DNA from: a virus
Strand: one strand, 5' to 3'
Virus record (IMG/VR): IMGVR_UViG_3300037459_000027
Span: 1 to 23,654 of that record
Length of the DNA: 23,654 nucleotides
Position 1 is the stretch's first letter; each line of letters begins with the position of its first letter. Under the pieces are notes generated by a model, which saw nothing but the letters and a program-made list of their open reading frames with translations, had not been told where the DNA came from and searched no databases. Positions 1 to 8,989 of this stretch are shown here, in pieces. A program made the position numbers and the translations under genes.

Positions 1-2455
1 TCGCTGCGTCCACGCTCATGTCGAGCTTCATCACCTTGCCGCCGCTATTGTACAGGTCGTCTACTTCCCGACTGGACATGCGTATCATCTTACCCGTATC
101 CGGGTCTAGGTACGAGCCGCTCGGCACGCTCTCGCGCGCCAGCTCGTCGCCATGAAATATAGGCAGGTCCGGGTTACGCGGACGGGCTGTCTTGTAGCCC
201 AGTGCTTGGAACTCTCGATATAGCTTACGATTAAACAGCTCATGCAGAGTATCGTAGCCCTCTAGGAGCGATACCAAACCGCTGACTTGCGGCTCTGTGA
301 TACCGTCGTATCGGGCCATAATCTCACCCAAGTCCGGTGGGCGTCCGTGGTTCTTACCGAAGTCCTCCATCCACTCGAAGGTCGATGTGACAAACTGCTT
401 GTCTTGCAGCGACAGATCGTGAAACGGCTTGAACTGTATTTCGAAATTCTTTAGTACCTGTGCCTCTCCCATATACGACTTCACGAATGAAGCGTAGATG
501 TCGTCGCCAAACCTAGCGTTAGGCGCTAGCAGAGCACGGGGTGTCATGCCTGTATCCAGAAAGGTGTCCGGAGCCAGCACTTCTTTGTCTACTGCGTGCC
601 AGAAGCGATCCCGGTCATACACAAGGTAGAAGCTTTCGTCGGTGGTATCTCCACCAGCGATACGGCCTGCTGTATCCGCCGAAACCTCTTGTTTCGTGGC
701 AGCTCTAGCAAATTCGTCGGGGGTTAGGAAGACGTCTTCAAGTTTACCCGTTGATCCTACGCGCATGATACGCACGTTCTCTAGATTCGGGTCGATATCC
801 AGAGCTTCGTCTATGATATCTTCGATGTTCTTCCAACCACCGTCGGCGGTCTCGCCTACGACTACCCGCATCTTAAAGCCGGTGTCGTTCTCAAAGCGTT
901 CTAGTGTGTTCATTCGGCCTTGAACAAAAGCGCCGTCGTCGAGATCGAGGTCTGATATCACTCGATTAACGACGTTGGTACGGTCGGCTTTATTTAAGGT
1001 CAAACCTGTAAGGGCATCTGTTGACTCTAGCGATTCAGCTCGGATGCGCTCAGACTGGCGGATGACTTCCTTTGTACCATCCGGTAGATCGTCGATGTCA
1101 TCTGCGAAGCGGGACTCCTTAGCGAGCAGGGTCGGTACAGCCTCGTCCGGCTGTATGTCGAACGGAAGACTGATGTCTTGGTCCAATAGCAGCTCATCAA
1201 ACTTCGATGCTACGTTGGGCCGCCCGGTCGCTGACATGACTTGCCTTGTGCGTAGTGCGTTAGTGCCGCGCATTGCTGCCCGGCCAACTGCACCAATAGG
1301 TTTCGCTACCAGCATGATAGAGAACAAGCTTTCAAGCACTGTCTCCATGTTGCCTACTACCACATCCACTGTGTCTTTCGAATCAAGTCCGTAGAATACC
1401 TCGGGTGTGAATACAGACTCTAGAATCTCTAGTACGTTGTAATTAGTAACGTACTTAGCCATCCCTTCGTTCCTGTTTAGCCAGTCACCGAGCTGGGAGA
1501 ATCTATGGAAGATTTCTTTCCGCTCTGTGGCACTAGCATTGACAAGGGTCTCCCGCATTTTCTTGCGGGCGGAACCTAGCCACACACCACTGAAACCCCC
1601 TTGTGGTTTCCCTTCAAGGGTCTCCAGAAATTCTCTGTTGAGACCGATGCGGGAAAGCAGCGGATAGAACGGCGTCATATCCTGTAGTCCTGCCTCGATA
1701 AACATCTCGCCGTAGTTATCGTAGTCTCTCATCGCAGCTATGTCATTAGCTACATTTCGGATTTCATCCAGACCTTGTAGGGAGCGTTTGATACGCAGGT
1801 TCGATAGATCGCCCGGCACTGCGGTACGTACCGCTCTCTGGAATTCGGGTAAGGGCACGTCGCCCTTGCCTGCTCGGAACGCTTCGAACAGCGCTACGTC
1901 GAACAGGTTGACAGAATCGTGAAGCATCCGTACACGGTCCAGCTCTAGCAGTGTGACGTCGAACAGCTCATCCATTGTCATTCCCGCAAGGCGTTCTGGA
2001 TCAAGCTGTTTGGTCGGTAATAGGTCCTGCTCTTGCTGGATAGAACGTAGTCGAGAGTGAGTCTCACTCCGGACGTTGCTTTCGAACTGCACCTTACGCT
2101 CTATGAACTGTGAGTGGTCGCCAGTTACAAAGCCCTCTGCGTGGGCCTGATTCGCGGCGATGTTGCCCGCGACTCTAGGTCCCGAGCTATCTGTAACGCC
2201 AAAGAGATCGTCGATACTCGCTTGGCCGAACAGGGCTTTAGGCTGCCCGCCCTCCTCTGCTATGGGAGGGGCAGTCATTAAGGTTTCAATCGGGGCATCA
2301 CCAGCCCGCACAGCCTGCACTTGATTCTGACGGTTAGTCTGAATCGCTGCCTCCTGCACAGTTCGCGGCTCTTGTGCCGCTCTAATCTGGGCTTCTAGTA
2401 CCTCGGGGTCTGCTCCCTCGGCATCTAAAACCTGCTGTCCGAATTCTGTGGTCAT
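1..2455 (-). CDS. Large internal virion / structural protein (3' end outside window)
   Basis: A single open frame of about 818 codons runs leftward from an ATG at 2455 to the window edge with no stop, so the protein is larger than what is visible. I do not recognise a specific enzyme domain. It is mainly charged and helical-looking. One moderately hydrophobic stretch (about residues 370-390, containing SIMLVAKPIGAVGRAAM) is the only candidate membrane-interacting segment. Its position after the nozzle gene and two small genes matches where T7-like podoviruses encode internal core or ejection proteins, usually their largest virion proteins. The start lies 6 nt after the stop of the preceding 130-aa gene and has only a weak ribosome site (TAGGT), suggesting translation by re-initiation. 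The role is inferred from gene order and size. A fused lytic domain could lie in the unseen part. Confidence 0.6.
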   Translation of the reverse strand, partial: MTTEFGQQVLDAEGADPEVLEAQIRAAQEPRTVQEAAIQTNRQNQVQAVRAGDAPIETLMTAPPIAEEGGQPKALFGQASIDDLFGVTDSSGPRVAGNIAANQAHAEGFVTGDHSQFIERKVQFESNVRSETHSRLRSIQQEQDLLPTKQLDPERLAGMTMDELFDVTLLELDRVRMLHDSVNLFDVALFEAFRAGKGDVPLPEFQRAVRTAVPGDLSNLRIKRSLQGLDEIRNVANDIAAMRDYDNYGEMFIEAGLQDMTPFYPLLSRIGLNREFLETLEGKPQGGFSGVWLGSARKKMRETLVNASATERKEIFHRFSQLGDWLNRNEGMAKYVTNYNVLEILESVFTPEVFYGLDSKDTVDVVVGNMETVLESLFSIMLVAKPIGAVGRAAMRGTNALRTRQVMSATGRPNVASKFDELLLDQDISLPFDIQPDEAVPTLLAKESRFADDIDDLPDGTKEVIRQSERIRAESLESTDALTGLTLNKADRTNVVNRVISDLDLDDGAFVQGRMNTLERFENDTGFKMRVVVGETADGGWKNIEDIIDEALDIDPNLENVRIMRVGSTGKLEDVFLTPDEFARAATKQEVSADTAGRIAGGDTTDESFYLVYDRDRFWHAVDKEVLAPDTFLDTGMTPRALLAPNARFGDDIYASFVKSYMGEAQVLKNFEIQFKPFHDLSLQDKQFVTSTFEWMEDFGKNHGRPPDLGEIMARYDGITEPQVSGLVSLLEGYDTLHELFNRKLYREFQALGYKTARPRNPDLPIFHGDELARESVPSGSYLDPDTGKMIRMSSREVDDLYNSGGKVMKLDMSVDAA

Positions 2456-2461
2456 ATATAC

Positions 2462-2854
2462 CTACGCTGATGCTAAGAACAAAGATGATCCAGTAGCGAA
2501 CACATCGCTAGCGAACCCTAACTTCGCAGCATCTTCTTCCTTTGATTCTGCCCGTACTAGCAATCTCTCTTGTTCAATGTTCTCGCCTAGTGCCACGCCA
2601 CGCTGTGTTACGTTCGAAGCTTGCTGACCACGGAGAGCTGAACTCTCTAGTCCAGCACCACTAGCTTGGCCTGCCACTAATGCTTGTGCTTGAGCCGTTC
2701 TGAACTTATTCAGAAACGACCGTCGCTGCTGCACTCGTGATATCTTTCCTATTTGTTGTCGCGCACGCGCGGCCTTCCGCTTCTTGGAAGCGGCTGATGC
2801 GCCGAAGCCAAGTGAGATTCCGCCTAAAACCGCCGCAGCGACAAAGAAAGGCAT
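2462..2854 (-). CDS. Small internal virion protein (gp14-like in position and composition)
   Basis: This 130-aa protein has a hydrophobic glycine/alanine-rich N-terminus (MPFFVAAAVLGGISLGFG), then a basic segment (KKRKAARARQQ), then an Ala/Gln/Ser-rich helical stretch. A membrane-active head followed by an Ala/Gln-rich body is typical of the smallest internal ejection protein of podoviruses (T7 gp14 class). The gene sits between the nozzle and a very large virion protein, as in those phages. Its ATG shares one base with the stop of the upstream 70-aa gene (TAATG), so the two are translationally coupled. The gp14-like assignment is inference from composition and context. No catalytic motif is visible. 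Confidence 0.55.
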   Translation of the reverse strand: MPFFVAAAVLGGISLGFGASAASKKRKAARARQQIGKISRVQQRRSFLNKFRTAQAQALVAGQASGAGLESSALRGQQASNVTQRGVALGENIEQERLLVRAESKEEDAAKLGFASDVFATGSSLFLASA

Positions 2855-3066
2855 TACTTCTTAACGACTATACGTGTGGATGGTGTCGGATTAGCTACGC
2901 CACTGCGTGGCCCAGCATCACGACGACCGCGACCGCTCGTGTCACGAGTACCTGACGTACCTTGGCGTTTGCCAGAGTCGCTAGGTCCGGGTGCTACGGG
3001 GACGAGTTGTGGTACTGCTGGTGCTTCATGACCTGTTCCGGATTGACCCGGTAGATGTACTGGCAT
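2854..3066 (-). CDS. Small Pro/Gly/Ser-rich basic protein, probably disordered
   Basis: This 70-aa frame is joined by TAATG overlaps to the nozzle gene upstream (3066) and the gp14-like gene downstream (2854), which argues strongly that it is translated. The product is rich in Pro, Gly, Ser and Arg, with segments such as GTSGTRDTSGRGRRDAG and a basic tail ending RIVVKK. It has no hydrophobic core, so it is probably unstructured. I recognise no family. Small linker-like proteins between nozzle and internal virion protein genes are common in podoviruses, and a minor virion role is possible but unproven. Confidence 0.6.
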   Translation of the reverse strand: MPVHLPGQSGTGHEAPAVPQLVPVAPGPSDSGKRQGTSGTRDTSGRGRRDAGPRSGVANPTPSTRIVVKK

Positions 3067-5516
3067 TATGCTGCCCTCTGTATTTTATAGTTCGTCGAGT
3101 AGCCAAGGATATGGGTATCCTTTGTAGGCGCCCCTTCGAACTTGAGTTGAAGTACCCGGCCCCTGCCGCGTACTTTATTTCGGGTGGTGACTATTGGATA
3201 GCCATCGTTGTATGGACCCGCGCCTGCGGGCTGGAAAGCCCGTACGTGCCGGTACACTTCTCGGGGCGTAGTAATCTTCCCCGATATTTCATCATCTGAC
3301 CAGTCCCAAAGCGCTGTTATGAGACACGAGCTTTCATTGACTGGATCGAGTCCGTTCCCGGCGACCACAAACTCTGTCTCGGTACGTTTCTGATGTACGG
3401 TAATAATCGGGGCTTGCCGTCGGCGCTGGAAGTCTCCCAGACTATCGTGGCCCGTAAACATGAAGGGTAGGGGTGACTCGGCTCCATCGAAATCGACAAA
3501 GTCGAGTTGTTCGAAGTCTGCCGTATCTATACTATTCGTAGCTTGGATTGACCACTTAACCTTCTTCCTTGAATCCGAGCTATCCGAATCGGTAATCGCG
3601 TAAGCTGTCAGGACTGCACTTGTACCAGACGCATTGAACTTGTACTTGTAGAATGCCCCGACTCGGAGGTCGAGGATCAGAGTATTAGCGTACTGGTTAA
3701 TATTGTCGCCGTCATCTCCGTACAAAAGATAGACTCGCTTTAGCGCGTCGTCGTATACACTCTTGACAACTTGCTGTCGGGCTGTGGGAATATCATTCCA
3801 GAGACTCTGGACAAGATTCTCTCCGATATTCTTAGACTCTAACAACCCAGTGAATTCGGCTGGGGCAATCTGAAAGATGCCTTTCGGTCCCGTGAAGATC
3901 GCTGTATTTCCGATCAAGATCGGACTGAAGGTTGACGTACACTCATCATCCGTGATCTTTCGGACAGAGTATCCGTCGGCGGTGAAGACACCGCGACGTC
4001 CGCCTCCTATCTCCCAGATTCCGTTCTCCGCGAAGACGAGGAGAGAACTCCGAGTCGAGAGGAGAGCCTTGACCGCTCCCATTTGGGGGATGATAATTGT
4101 ACCCCCATCGTCAGGCTGGAGCTGATTGAACGTAGCGTCTGTCGGGTCCTGCTCTTGGTGAGCCTTGCCATAGGCAGTGGGCTTCTGTGCGATACGAGAG
4201 AAGAAGACTGTGTCGATCCACTCTTGGTCGCGTATCCCTGCGAAGAATATACGCCCCGCATGGAACTCTGTGGCTTCCGGACCTACTGATAGGCGTACGC
4301 CGTCGCTCTTGTTGATCGCGTCGCCGCCACCTACAGACCCATCTTGGGTGGTGGTGACGAACTGATTAAACTGTGTATGGATCGAGGGGACGAAGATATC
4401 AATCGTATTGACATCGACGATGTTGGCCTCTGCAAACGTAGTCGGAAGGCCCCCGGCATTGATCGTATACGTTCTATTGTAGGTGAACGAGAATATGTTT
4501 CCGGTGGCCAGATACGTCCAGCTATGGCCCGTAATGGTAATCTCGTCACCGTTCGAGCGACCGTGCGCCGTAATAGTCAAACGAAACGTACCACCTGTGA
4601 CACCGTTGCCTGTATTGAATGCGTTAAGTGCAACGTCAATCGGAAGCGTTAGGCCACCTGTTGCTGTGCTTGCAGCAAAGCGGGTATCCAGTGGGTCCAA
4701 GAAGAGCGAGCCTTGTGGCGCAGTAGAATTACCAAACGCCTCGTTGTCGATCTTGTCAGAGTCAAACTCTTGCAGGCCGTCGGCATCGTAGAACGTGCCG
4801 CCCGGCGAGCGCCGGTAACCCTGATACCATAGCGAATTCTTAGCAGGATGCTTAAACTTATCCGAGAAATACTGATCCATGTCTTCCTGCTTCCAGCCAC
4901 GGTTACGGATATTGTATCTGTGATCCTCGGTGATCGTGCCAAACGGCTCGACGTCTACTTCGATCCCGTCATTGATCCCGTCGAAGTCCCGAATTAGAAT
5001 CGTGATACGCTCCACGATAAACGTATCCGTCTGTGCATCGTATGCGATGTAATGTGCCGGAAGGTCTCTGTGCGTGAAGAACAGATGTCCCCGACCGCTT
5101 GAGAACTGACACGGGTTTGAAGCTACCTCATCGTCGGTGACTGCTAGGTCAAGCCGAAGATTAAACAAGCTGATGGTCGTACTGTGGTACGTGGTACTGA
5201 TAGTCTCAGCATCGTCAGTGAAGAAAAGGGTAGAGCCAATCTGATGAACAATAAAGTTCTTATCCGGATTGCCGTCTACCGCTCTCCACTTAAACGAGCA
5301 CAGCGTAGTATCCGCGTTGATAGTGAAGCCGGTCGCTTTGGGAGCGCCTCCACTTTCACGGGCTAGTCCTTTCCTACGTCTGCGGGAACCATCAACCAAG
5401 AGTTCATAATTTTGCTCGTCGGTCGTGAAACCGTCGGGAAAATTGATCTCGTTGGCTTCGGTGTTAAGCCCCTGATTCAGTCGGAAGAAGTTCTTTTGCG
5501 TCTGTCTCTGCGGCAT
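3066..5516 (-). CDS. Tail nozzle protein (tail tubular protein B-like)
   Basis: This 816-aa protein is close in size to T7 gp12 (about 794 aa), the nozzle at the distal end of the short tail. The N-terminus has the layout common to this class: an FRLNQGLNTEANEINFPDG segment, then a small conserved DGSRRRRKG motif, followed by mostly beta-type sequence rich in Thr, Asp and Phe. It lies downstream of the adaptor gene with one small gene between, and upstream of the internal virion protein genes, matching the podovirus tail order. The start overlaps the end of the 142-aa gene by 53 nt. The initiating ATG has AGAAGG almost directly adjacent, so the exact start is less certain than the product. 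Confidence 0.75.
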   Translation of the reverse strand: MPQRQTQKNFFRLNQGLNTEANEINFPDGFTTDEQNYELLVDGSRRRRKGLARESGGAPKATGFTINADTTLCSFKWRAVDGNPDKNFIVHQIGSTLFFTDDAETISTTYHSTTISLFNLRLDLAVTDDEVASNPCQFSSGRGHLFFTHRDLPAHYIAYDAQTDTFIVERITILIRDFDGINDGIEVDVEPFGTITEDHRYNIRNRGWKQEDMDQYFSDKFKHPAKNSLWYQGYRRSPGGTFYDADGLQEFDSDKIDNEAFGNSTAPQGSLFLDPLDTRFAASTATGGLTLPIDVALNAFNTGNGVTGGTFRLTITAHGRSNGDEITITGHSWTYLATGNIFSFTYNRTYTINAGGLPTTFAEANIVDVNTIDIFVPSIHTQFNQFVTTTQDGSVGGGDAINKSDGVRLSVGPEATEFHAGRIFFAGIRDQEWIDTVFFSRIAQKPTAYGKAHQEQDPTDATFNQLQPDDGGTIIIPQMGAVKALLSTRSSLLVFAENGIWEIGGGRRGVFTADGYSVRKITDDECTSTFSPILIGNTAIFTGPKGIFQIAPAEFTGLLESKNIGENLVQSLWNDIPTARQQVVKSVYDDALKRVYLLYGDDGDNINQYANTLILDLRVGAFYKYKFNASGTSAVLTAYAITDSDSSDSRKKVKWSIQATNSIDTADFEQLDFVDFDGAESPLPFMFTGHDSLGDFQRRRQAPIITVHQKRTETEFVVAGNGLDPVNESSCLITALWDWSDDEISGKITTPREVYRHVRAFQPAGAGPYNDGYPIVTTRNKVRGRGRVLQLKFEGAPTKDTHILGYSTNYKIQRAA

Positions 5517-5892
5517 CCTTCTCTGTTACCATTTCCTTTACGAATTCTACTTCTTCAGGCGTGGCTTCCGAACTGGCAACCAAGCCGACATCGACTGACT
5601 TCGAGTCTGTCTCCACAACGGGTCGTGGTGCAGACTTAGCTTGCGCTGTCTCAGCCTTGTCCCATGAACGGTTCAAATGCAAATTCAATTGATTTTGCGC
5701 GCGTTCCGGGTGTGTGTACTTGCCTTGAAACACTGTGGGGATTTGGGCATCCTCACGATCTGGGTCCGGTCGGACTGTGTACAGAGTCGTGTGTTGGATA
5801 TGCTTGATTACCCACTTCTTGCCAAGGGCGTCGATGTTATTTGCGATGCAATTATCGCGGTCGATCTGTGCTTTCGCTTGTTCAAGTGACAT
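5464..5892 (-). CDS. Conserved-position hypothetical protein between adaptor and nozzle
   Basis: This 142-aa protein starts at an ATG preceded by GGAGACCAACT, a good ribosome site 11 nt after the adaptor stop. The N-terminal 85 residues look folded and mixed alpha/beta (MSLEQAKAQIDRDNCIANN, then an HTTLYTVRPDPDR strand-like region). The C-terminal 50 residues are acidic and low in complexity (EATPEEVEFVKEMVTEKD). The last 53 nt overlap the nozzle start in another frame. I do not recognise a family. Location suggests a tail-associated or assembly factor, which is inference only. Confidence 0.65.
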   Translation of the reverse strand: MSLEQAKAQIDRDNCIANNIDALGKKWVIKHIQHTTLYTVRPDPDREDAQIPTVFQGKYTHPERAQNQLNLHLNRSWDKAETAQAKSAPRPVVETDSKSVDVGLVASSEATPEEVEFVKEMVTEKDAAETDAKELLPTESGA

Positions 5893-5902
5893 AGTTGGTC
5901 TC

Positions 5903-6706
5903 CTACTGTCGTCGTCTAGTCAGCGCTCGGCCATCACCTCGACGTCGAAAACGTCCGAAGTCTTGGCCAGTTTGTTTCTCTACGTTATCCATCTTTGTCA
6001 GATGTCGATGGCGCTGCTGACGAACTTCTGAACGCCGATCAAGTTGATCGACCTTCGCTGTCACACCATCTTTATAGAGGTCAAAATACAAAGCCCGTGC
6101 TTGGCTCTTGAGCGAATTGAACAGGTGATCCGGTAGATCAGGGACTGCTAAATCTGTCAAGGCTAACACAGGCTGCGTTTTTCCATAGGCCAGCGACTTG
6201 CTAGCCTGTAAATTTGAGTCGAGAGTGCGGTCGTACGAATCGAAGATGAAATGATCTGGGCCTTCTAGGAACGTCCAGAATGTGGGCGCTATGTCGTTAC
6301 GGACCAGCATCTCGTAGCCGCTCTCCAGCGTTACTTTCTCTGTATCAGAGTCGTCGCTGGCGCGGCTCATTATCCAGCTCAAGAATTCATCGGAGTCCTG
6401 ATAGCGTACCTTCTGGTAGCGCTCTGGATCAGTCGTTTCGTTCTTGATGTTGTAACGCACCCATTCGACATCATAGAAGCCTGCGGGTCTTAGCATTACA
6501 TTGGGTGTTGCGGGTGAGGTAGCGTCTAGCTCGACGATACCTTCGTGATAGGTGATATCTGAATTGTCTACCAGATGATCGAAGATAGTACGTACTACTC
6601 GCGCGGCCTGTTCAGATTCCACTGTAGCCGCGATAGTATTCACGGGATCGCCATCCGAATCGGATAGGATACCTTGTACGATATCTAATAGTGTCTCTTT
6701 TGCCAC
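5903..6706 (-). CDS. Head-to-tail adaptor (tail tubular protein A-like)
   Basis: This 267-aa protein sits between the capsid genes and the nozzle gene, the position of T7 gp11, the dodecameric adaptor linking portal to nozzle. Supporting features are an N-terminal helical region beginning with DIVQGILSDSDGDPVN and continuing EQAARVVRTIFDHL, a central beta-rich domain (LRPAGFYDVEWVRYNI), and a late helix with the pattern LPDHLFNSLKSQARALYFDL, typical of this family. The last 60 residues are very rich in Arg, Gln and His (RRSEVRQQRHRHLTK, ending RRRGDGRALTRRRQ), a basic tail longer than usual for gp11 (about 196 aa). The gene follows the hairpin at 6729-6746. Confidence 0.7.
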   Translation of the reverse strand: MAKETLLDIVQGILSDSDGDPVNTIAATVESEQAARVVRTIFDHLVDNSDITYHEGIVELDATSPATPNVMLRPAGFYDVEWVRYNIKNETTDPERYQKVRYQDSDEFLSWIMSRASDDSDTEKVTLESGYEMLVRNDIAPTFWTFLEGPDHFIFDSYDRTLDSNLQASKSLAYGKTQPVLALTDLAVPDLPDHLFNSLKSQARALYFDLYKDGVTAKVDQLDRRSEVRQQRHRHLTKMDNVEKQTGQDFGRFRRRGDGRALTRRRQ

Positions 6707-6728
6707 TTACTTCTCCATGAAAAGGTTC

Positions 6729-6746
6729 GAGGGGCCGAAGCCCCTC
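6729..6746 (-). terminator. UUCG-loop hairpin, probable (leaky) terminator between capsid and tail genes
   Basis: On the minus strand the transcript reads GAGGGGC, loop UUCG, GCCCCUC: a perfect 7-bp GC-rich stem with the very stable UUCG tetraloop, followed by GAACCTTTT. It lies in the 54-nt gap between the capsid-associated protein gene and the adaptor gene. The T-tract is short and offset, so read-through into the tail genes is likely. It could instead be an mRNA-stabilising 3' end that raises capsid expression. Confidence 0.6.
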
Positions 6747-6760
6747 TTACCATTGGGGTA

Positions 6761-7258
6761 CTATACCGGAGGCTGGTATTTAATTACAATACGAGCTTTG
6801 CCTGCCGTATAAGCAGCCGTGTCAAACGTAGCCGCGTACTTCACGCGCTGTGTTACCACAGCACCGATGTCCGCACCTGCGCCTGCAACGACGGCGTTCA
6901 ACGACAATGCACCGAGAGCGGTGGCAGCGAAAAGGCTGTCATCGTCTACAGCGGCAGCAGAGTCCGCGTCGTAACTACCAACATCAAGGACGGCAGCGCC
7001 ACCGGACGTAAACGCCTCGGTAACTACTAACGTCGCACTGATGATAAGACTTCCAGCGGGGACTTCTGCACCGTTCACAACTGCATTACCATCGACCGCT
7101 TGCACGTCCTCTAGTTCTACTGCTGCGTTCAGATCAAGAACCAACTCTTCAACCGCGCCTTCTACTGCGATTTTCTTAGCTGAGTTCTCTGCTACTTCCC
7201 GTTGGCCGAAGCCTACAACCAGCCCATCTTGGTTAGTCCAATACTCTTCTCTAGACAT
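6761..7258 (-). CDS. Capsid-associated beta-rich protein (candidate decoration / head protein)
   Basis: I place the start at ATG 7258 (MSREEYWTNQDGL) because AAGGAGG lies 8 nt upstream. A longer in-frame start would overlap the capsid gene. The product is 165 aa, acidic, and rich in Ala, Val and Gly, with a beta-sandwich look and a motif run reading VPAGSLIISATLVVTEAF, then GGAAVLDVG. Proteins with this pattern directly downstream of the major capsid gene are common in marine podoviruses and are usually annotated as capsid decoration, fibre or hypothetical head proteins. Function here is inferred from position and pattern. Confidence 0.6.
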   Translation of the reverse strand: MSREEYWTNQDGLVVGFGQREVAENSAKKIAVEGAVEELVLDLNAAVELEDVQAVDGNAVVNGAEVPAGSLIISATLVVTEAFTSGGAAVLDVGSYDADSAAAVDDDSLFAATALGALSLNAVVAGAGADIGAVVTQRVKYAATFDTAAYTAGKARIVIKYQPPV

Positions 7259-7271
7259 TTGACTTTCCTCC

Positions 7272-8225
7272 TTAGACTTGGTCGGTATCCGACAATACAA
7301 CAACCAGATTTTCCGGTCGGAAGACCTTCAATCCGTAACGAGCAGTCGTAACATACTCTTCACGTTGTTTGTTGTAGTTATAACCACCATCAACTTTCGG
7401 AAGCTGACGCATTGCGCCCATGTAGGGCATAATGTCGCCACCAGCCGCGCTGAAGAACGCATTCGCTTTACCAGCAGTGGTTGTTACACCGCTAATGGTT
7501 TCGTTTGCATCCGGTAGGTAGTTCGAGACAAACACGTCAAAGCCGAAGATGTTCTTGATGAACGTCATGCCTTGGCCTATGCCTGTTTCGATGATTCCTT
7601 CCCAGCGAGGGTTGTTGCTGATATTAGTGATGTTCGTAATCGTATTGATAGCGAACTCCACCGAGGGATCAACGATAGCGATCATGTTTGTCTGCGGTAC
7701 ATTGGCTTTCTTCAAGCCGTATAACGCTTTAGCAAAATCGTTAACTGTGATCGTTTCATCAGTGCCAGAGGCAACGAATCGGTGATCAGCATTGTTGATC
7801 TCATTGACGTCGTTAGCGGTTTGGCCGCCTGACGCTCCACCGGCATTCAAGGCAAGAATATCCGTTTCTATCTTCTCGGCTAAAGCGCGCGCCTGCTTGG
7901 GCAGGAACGATGCTTCAAGACGAGCAGCGTAGAAAAGGTCTTGACGAGCCTTTTCGGTGATGTAGTGACCTGAACTCAGGTACTCAGTGATTGTGAAGGG
8001 GAACTCACCAAGATCAAGGGCGTCATACTGAATGTCAGTATCTTCCACATAATCTCGTACGTTCGATTCACCAATCGACGGGATGGTAAACTGGTCCCCG
8101 TCAGGGAACTCTGTTAACCAATTGACCCATCCTTGGGCCATTAACTCGTCTAGGAGAACTTCTTTGAGTTGTGTACTCCAAATCTCTGAGCGAATGAGAA
8201 TGGCACTATTTTGGGTAGTGTGCAT
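7272..8225 (-). CDS. Major capsid protein (HK97-fold type)
   Basis: The 317-aa protein follows the scaffold gene, the normal head-module order, and has a good ribosome site (GAGGAAA, 8 nt from ATG 8225). Features consistent with podoviral HK97-fold capsid proteins are an early helix (EIWSTQLKEVLLDELMAQGW), then FTIPSIGE and YDALDLGEFPFTITEY (E-loop region), a long spine-like helix (LPKQARALAEKIETDILAL), an IAIVDPSVEFAI segment typical of the P/A domain, and a C-terminal strand region ending in YGLKVFRPENLVVVLSD. No cleaved prohead peptide or protease gene is seen, in keeping with separate scaffold use. Confidence 0.85.
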   Translation of the reverse strand: MHTTQNSAILIRSEIWSTQLKEVLLDELMAQGWVNWLTEFPDGDQFTIPSIGESNVRDYVEDTDIQYDALDLGEFPFTITEYLSSGHYITEKARQDLFYAARLEASFLPKQARALAEKIETDILALNAGGASGGQTANDVNEINNADHRFVASGTDETITVNDFAKALYGLKKANVPQTNMIAIVDPSVEFAINTITNITNISNNPRWEGIIETGIGQGMTFIKNIFGFDVFVSNYLPDANETISGVTTTAGKANAFFSAAGGDIMPYMGAMRQLPKVDGGYNYNKQREEYVTTARYGLKVFRPENLVVVLSDTDQV

Positions 8226-8249
8226 TTAACATTTCCTCTCATGTTGAGA

Positions 8250-8978
8250 TTAGTTGTTGAAACGCTCACCCAGTGCAATGGCGTCGGCCATAAGTTCATT
8301 CTGCAACTTACGGTCGTCCAGATACTTGTGAACACCCATCTCCTTCTTTAAGCGGTCGTAATGGGCTTTGGTCTTATGACCTTCCACTTCCTCTACGACA
8401 ACCGGCTGAAGGTTGTTGGTATCCACACTAGGTAGCTGCGCCGTTCCTTGGGGAGCAGTACTAGTATCGAGTTCCATAGCTTTGGCAAAGAGTTCAGGAC
8501 TATCTTCACTCAGCTCGCGCAGCTTAGCAGGTGTAGTGCTAAGCGCTGTAGCGCGCTCTGCTACATAGAGTCTGGCGGCTTCAACATTGCCTTTGACTTT
8601 CTGTAGTACTAGCGAGTTGCCCTTATCACGATTGGCGTCACGGGTCGCAACATCCAAATCTCCTTTGACAATGGTTCGTACTCTCTCTTGAAAATCCTCA
8701 TCAGACAATGGTTGGTTACCCTCGTCGTCTGTCTTCTGCGCGGCTTTCACAGCTTCCACTAGATCAGCTAATGTCTTTCCTTTGACATCGTCCTTCTGGA
8801 CTTCAGCGAGCGCATCCATCGCTTCTTGCTTCTCTTTCTTCAGTTGTTCTATGAAGTTGTCCGAGTCCTGCTTCCCTTTCGCAAGGGCTTCATTATCGGC
8901 AAACTTCTTACCTTCGCCTACCAGCTCTTCAAGAGCACTGGTAGTGTCACTGTTGTCAGTGTCAAACACGTCGGCCAT
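8250..8978 (-). CDS. Capsid scaffolding protein
   Basis: This 242-aa, strongly acidic, helix-rich protein lies directly upstream of the major capsid gene, where podoviruses encode their assembly scaffold. An N-terminal ELVGEGKKFADNEALAKGK segment, followed by IEQLKKEKQEAMDALAEV and a long predicted coiled-coil with no hydrophobic core, is characteristic of this class. The C-terminus is basic to mixed (HYDRLKKEMGVHKYLDDRK), consistent with a capsid-binding tail. The start ATG 8978 has a strong AGGAGGT site. It should be absent from mature virions. Confidence 0.8.
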   Translation of the reverse strand: MADVFDTDNSDTTSALEELVGEGKKFADNEALAKGKQDSDNFIEQLKKEKQEAMDALAEVQKDDVKGKTLADLVEAVKAAQKTDDEGNQPLSDEDFQERVRTIVKGDLDVATRDANRDKGNSLVLQKVKGNVEAARLYVAERATALSTTPAKLRELSEDSPELFAKAMELDTSTAPQGTAQLPSVDTNNLQPVVVEEVEGHKTKAHYDRLKKEMGVHKYLDDRKLQNELMADAIALGERFNN

Positions 8979-8989
8979 GGTCGGACCTC

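Noticed and set aside
642-1922. Several plus-strand frames of 60-139 codons (642-923, 975-1394, 1740-1922)
   Set aside because: They lie opposite the long leftward internal-protein gene, are Ser/Arg-rich shadows of its codons and have no ribosome sites.
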